NCBI GenBank assembly: GCA_963978155.1
Contig: CAXBRK010000040.1
Coordinates: 1 to 16,314 of the forward strand
Length of the DNA stretch: 16,314 nucleotides
Direction: 5' to 3'
From: UBA8653 sp963978155
GTDB taxonomy: Bacteria > Planctomycetota > Phycisphaerae > Phycisphaerales > SM1A02
This document shows positions 14,650 through 16,314 of the stretch, piece after piece. Every line of letters begins with the position of its first letter. Position 1 is the stretch's first letter. The position numbers and the translations under genes were made by a program. Under the pieces are notes generated by a model. That model searched no databases, was not told where the DNA came from, and saw nothing but the letters and a program-made list of their open reading frames with translations.

Positions 14650-14959
14650 TCATTCCGGCGGTGGCTTGTAAAACTTTGTCTTGGTCAATAATCCCTAGAC
14701 CCTTTTTTATTGAGTTGAGGGGCTGGTGCCCGGTGCACTGGTTGTCGGACGGACTTCAGTTTGGTTCTGCAGAAAGTCCTTTTCTGTCAGCAAGCGGTCC
14801 ATTTCCGATGAGTTGGCTCAATTCATCGCAGGATCCTTGAGAATTTTCAGGGCCCATGAACTATTTCTGGCGAAGTTCCCATGAGAATTGGACGATGGAT
14901 GAATCTCAACAGTGCTCAAAGCGGATTTATCGCTACTGAAAGGCTATTGTGGGTGATTC
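14650..14959 (+). other. 310-bp stretch with no convincing gene
   Basis: No tRNA, repeat or confident gene is visible here. Three short overlapping open frames occur: one ending at 14840, one from 14714 to 14884 coding the rather protein-like DELAQFIAGSLRIF, and a 27-codon frame from ATG 14856. None has a good ribosome binding site or recognisable product. It may be decayed coding sequence plus the promoter region of the UDP-xylose synthase gene. A T6 run preceded by a weak hairpin lies at its left end. Confidence 0.5.
14683..14710 (+). terminator. Weak candidate terminator after the glycosyltransferase gene
   Basis: GGTC (14683-14686) can pair with GACC (14698-14701) across an 11-base loop, followed directly by TTTTTTATT. 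The stem is only 4 bp, so this is marginal; the position 34 bp after the stop codon is its main support. Confidence 0.22.
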
Positions 14960-15925
14960 ATGAAGCATCGAATTCTTGTCACTGGCGGCTCCGGATTTTT
15001 GGGATCAAAACTGTGTGAGAACCTCGTGCAAGAGGGGCATGACGTGGTTTGTCTTGACAATCTTTTCACCAGTCAAAAGGACAACATCACGCCCTTGTTG
15101 GGGGCTGGCAACTTTGAATTCATTCGCCACGACGTCACCCAGCCCATTTGGCTCGAGGTTGATCAGATTTACAACCTGGCTTGCCCTGCAGCGCCAGGTC
15201 ACTACCAATTCAACCCAGTAAAAACCATGAAGACCTCGGTCTTGGGTGCTATCAACATGCTTGGCCTGGCCAAACGTTGTCGAGCCCGTATTTTGCAGGC
15301 TTCTACCAGCGAGGTGTATGGCGACCCTGATGTTCACCCCCAGCCCGAGTCCTATCGCGGATCGGTGAATACCTTGGGTCCACGAGCTTGTTACGACGAA
15401 GGAAAACGGGCCGCAGAAACGCTGTTCATGGATTACCACCGCATGCACGGCGTTGACATTCGAATTATTCGGATTTTCAACACCTACGGACCTCAGATGC
15501 ACCCTTTCGACGGCCGTGTGGTATCGAATTTCATCATGCAGGCTTTGCACAAAGACGAGTTGACCATGTTTGGCGATGGTTCTCAAACCCGGTCATTCTG
15601 TTACCGAGACGATCTCATCGACGGCATGATGAAGTTGATGAACCAAGACCAAGTTGTCGGCCCGGTGAATATTGGAAATCCCACCGAGTTCACCATTATG
15701 GAATTGGCGGAACTCGTGCTTGAATTGGCTAAGGTCGATTGCAAGATTTCACACAAGCCTCTCCCCGCAGACGATCCGCTTCAGCGCCGGCCCGATATCA
15801 CTTTGGCGAAGTCCGCATTGAACTGGGAGCCCAAGGTGCATTTGCGTGATGGGCTGCTGAAAACAATCGAATGGTTCAAGTCGATCGACCAAACGAAGTA
15901 TCGAGCTCCCACGCCAAATTATTAA
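14960..15925 (+). CDS. uxs: UDP-glucuronate decarboxylase (UDP-xylose synthase)
   Basis: Converts UDP-glucuronate to UDP-xylose and CO2 through a 4-keto intermediate, using bound NAD, in the cytoplasm. The 321-residue protein has the NAD loop TGGSGFLGS at 8-16 and the strongly diagnostic UXS segments YNLACPAAPGHYQFNPVKT at 71-89, ASTSEVYGDPDVHPQ at 114-128 with the catalytic Thr/Glu region, and GPRACYDEGKRAAE at 140-153 with the YxxxK pair Tyr145 and Lys149. RIFNTYGPQM and RSFCYRDDLIDGM follow. Length matches bacterial UXS. The start is the ATG at 14960 after GGGTGA. It is followed after 63 bp by UDP-glucose dehydrogenase, which makes its substrate, so the pair forms a two-step pathway. Confidence 0.94.
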   Translation: MKHRILVTGGSGFLGSKLCENLVQEGHDVVCLDNLFTSQKDNITPLLGAGNFEFIRHDVTQPIWLEVDQIYNLACPAAPGHYQFNPVKTMKTSVLGAINMLGLAKRCRARILQASTSEVYGDPDVHPQPESYRGSVNTLGPRACYDEGKRAAETLFMDYHRMHGVDIRIIRIFNTYGPQMHPFDGRVVSNFIMQALHKDELTMFGDGSQTRSFCYRDDLIDGMMKLMNQDQVVGPVNIGNPTEFTIMELAELVLELAKVDCKISHKPLPADDPLQRRPDITLAKSALNWEPKVHLRDGLLKTIEWFKSIDQTKYRAPTPNY

Positions 15926-15988
15926 GCGATCGTACTGCTATTTTGGTGCTGGTTACCCTGCATTTTGATGTCCTACTATGAGGCTGCT

Positions 15989-16314
15989 ATGAATTTGACA
16001 ATGGTTGGTACCGGTTACGTGGGCCTTGTGACGGGGACTTGTTTCGCGAACACGGGGAATACCGTCACTTGTTTGGATGTTGACCCGGGGAAGATCGACC
16101 TTTTGAACAATGGGGGTTGTCCGATTTACGAACCTGGCCTGCCAGAGTTGTTGGACAAGAATTTCCAAGAGGGTCGGTTGCACTTCACTCTTGACAAAGA
16201 GCAGGCCTACAAGAACGCTGAGATTGTTTTTATCTGCGTCGGCACACCCACCGGTGAAGATGGCAGTGCTGATTTGCAGTACGTCCTGAATGCGGCTCGA
16301 GATATTGGCGAAGC
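15989..16314 (+). CDS. ugd: UDP-glucose 6-dehydrogenase (5' part, cut by window edge)
   Basis: Oxidises UDP-glucose twice to UDP-glucuronate with NAD. The first 108 codons are present: MNLTMVGTGYVGLVTGTCFA with the Rossmann GxGxxG loop, CLDVDPGKIDLLNNG with the Asp that binds the NAD ribose, PIYEPGLPELL (the family's 'iYEpGL' signature) and IVFICVGTPTGEDGSADL. All are classic for the UDP-glucose/GDP-mannose dehydrogenase family, and PIYEPGL points to the UDP-glucose type. The catalytic Cys lies beyond the edge. The ATG at 15989 is supported by GAGG at 15980-15983; the ATG at 15978 runs into a stop after four codons. It supplies the substrate of the upstream UDP-xylose synthase. Confidence 0.92.
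   Translation, partial: MNLTMVGTGYVGLVTGTCFANTGNTVTCLDVDPGKIDLLNNGGCPIYEPGLPELLDKNFQEGRLHFTLDKEQAYKNAEIVFICVGTPTGEDGSADLQYVLNAARDIGE

Noticed and set aside
14856..14939. 27-codon frame starting at ATG 14856, a possible leader peptide before the UDP-xylose synthase gene
   Set aside because: No ribosome binding site, no attenuator-like hairpins and no amino-acid run that would suggest a leader peptide.

Overview
The window looks like a stretch of a free-living, aerobic, Gram-negative-type bacterial chromosome. By eye it is moderately GC-rich: 37 of 60 bases are G+C in 3061-3120, 33 of 60 in 5881-5940, but only 24 of 60 in 13801-13860. My best guess at lineage is Planctomycetota, perhaps Phycisphaerae. 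This rests on the small two-helix membrane protein at 12762-13115, the penicillin-acylase-family protein, the short cytochrome oxidase subunit III with a His/Asp-rich insert, and the general style of the proteins. It is inference only; no rRNA is present to settle it.

Layout. Left edge (1-1895, + strand): the last 41 codons of a probable glycosyltransferase, then a 595-residue protein of unknown function whose start overlaps that gene. Positions 1883-5077: dut (-), tail-to-tail with the unknown gene; galE (+), divergent from dut; a subunit III cytochrome c oxidase gene (+) with a long charged insertion; and an adenylate kinase gene (-). Positions 5164-9200 (+): recJ overlaps a penicillin acylase/acyl-homoserine-lactone acylase family gene by 7 bp. 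Positions 9209-12708 (-): a tight four-gene operon read plsC-like, hscB, and two CNNM/CorC-type DUF21-CBS membrane proteins, every junction overlapping by 1 to 11 bp. Positions 12762-13115 (+): a small two-helix membrane protein.

Positions 13179-13523 hold a complete tmRNA gene (ssrA) whose tag reading frame can be read directly as AKPLSANSQYSLAA. Immediately downstream the base composition drops and an AT-richer GT4 glycosyltransferase gene follows (13582-14649). A roughly 310-bp stretch without a convincing gene comes next (14650-14959). The window ends in the start of a nucleotide-sugar locus: UDP-glucuronate decarboxylase (UDP-xylose synthase, 14960-15925), then the first 108 codons of a UDP-glucose 6-dehydrogenase running off the right edge.

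How the genes fit together. GalE, UDP-glucose dehydrogenase and UDP-xylose synthase together connect UDP-galactose, UDP-glucose, UDP-glucuronate and UDP-xylose, so the two glycosyltransferases flanking the window probably belong to surface polysaccharide production. Most of the rest is housekeeping: dUTP removal, adenine nucleotide balance, single-strand DNA repair, Fe-S co-chaperone, phospholipid acylation, respiration and ribosome rescue. I found no CRISPR array, transposase, phage gene or toxin-antitoxin pair, and no clear undescribed multi-gene system. The best leads are the metal-ligand-rich insertion in the oxidase subunit, the compositional break right after ssrA, the asymmetric CNNM pair, and the unidentified 595-residue protein.
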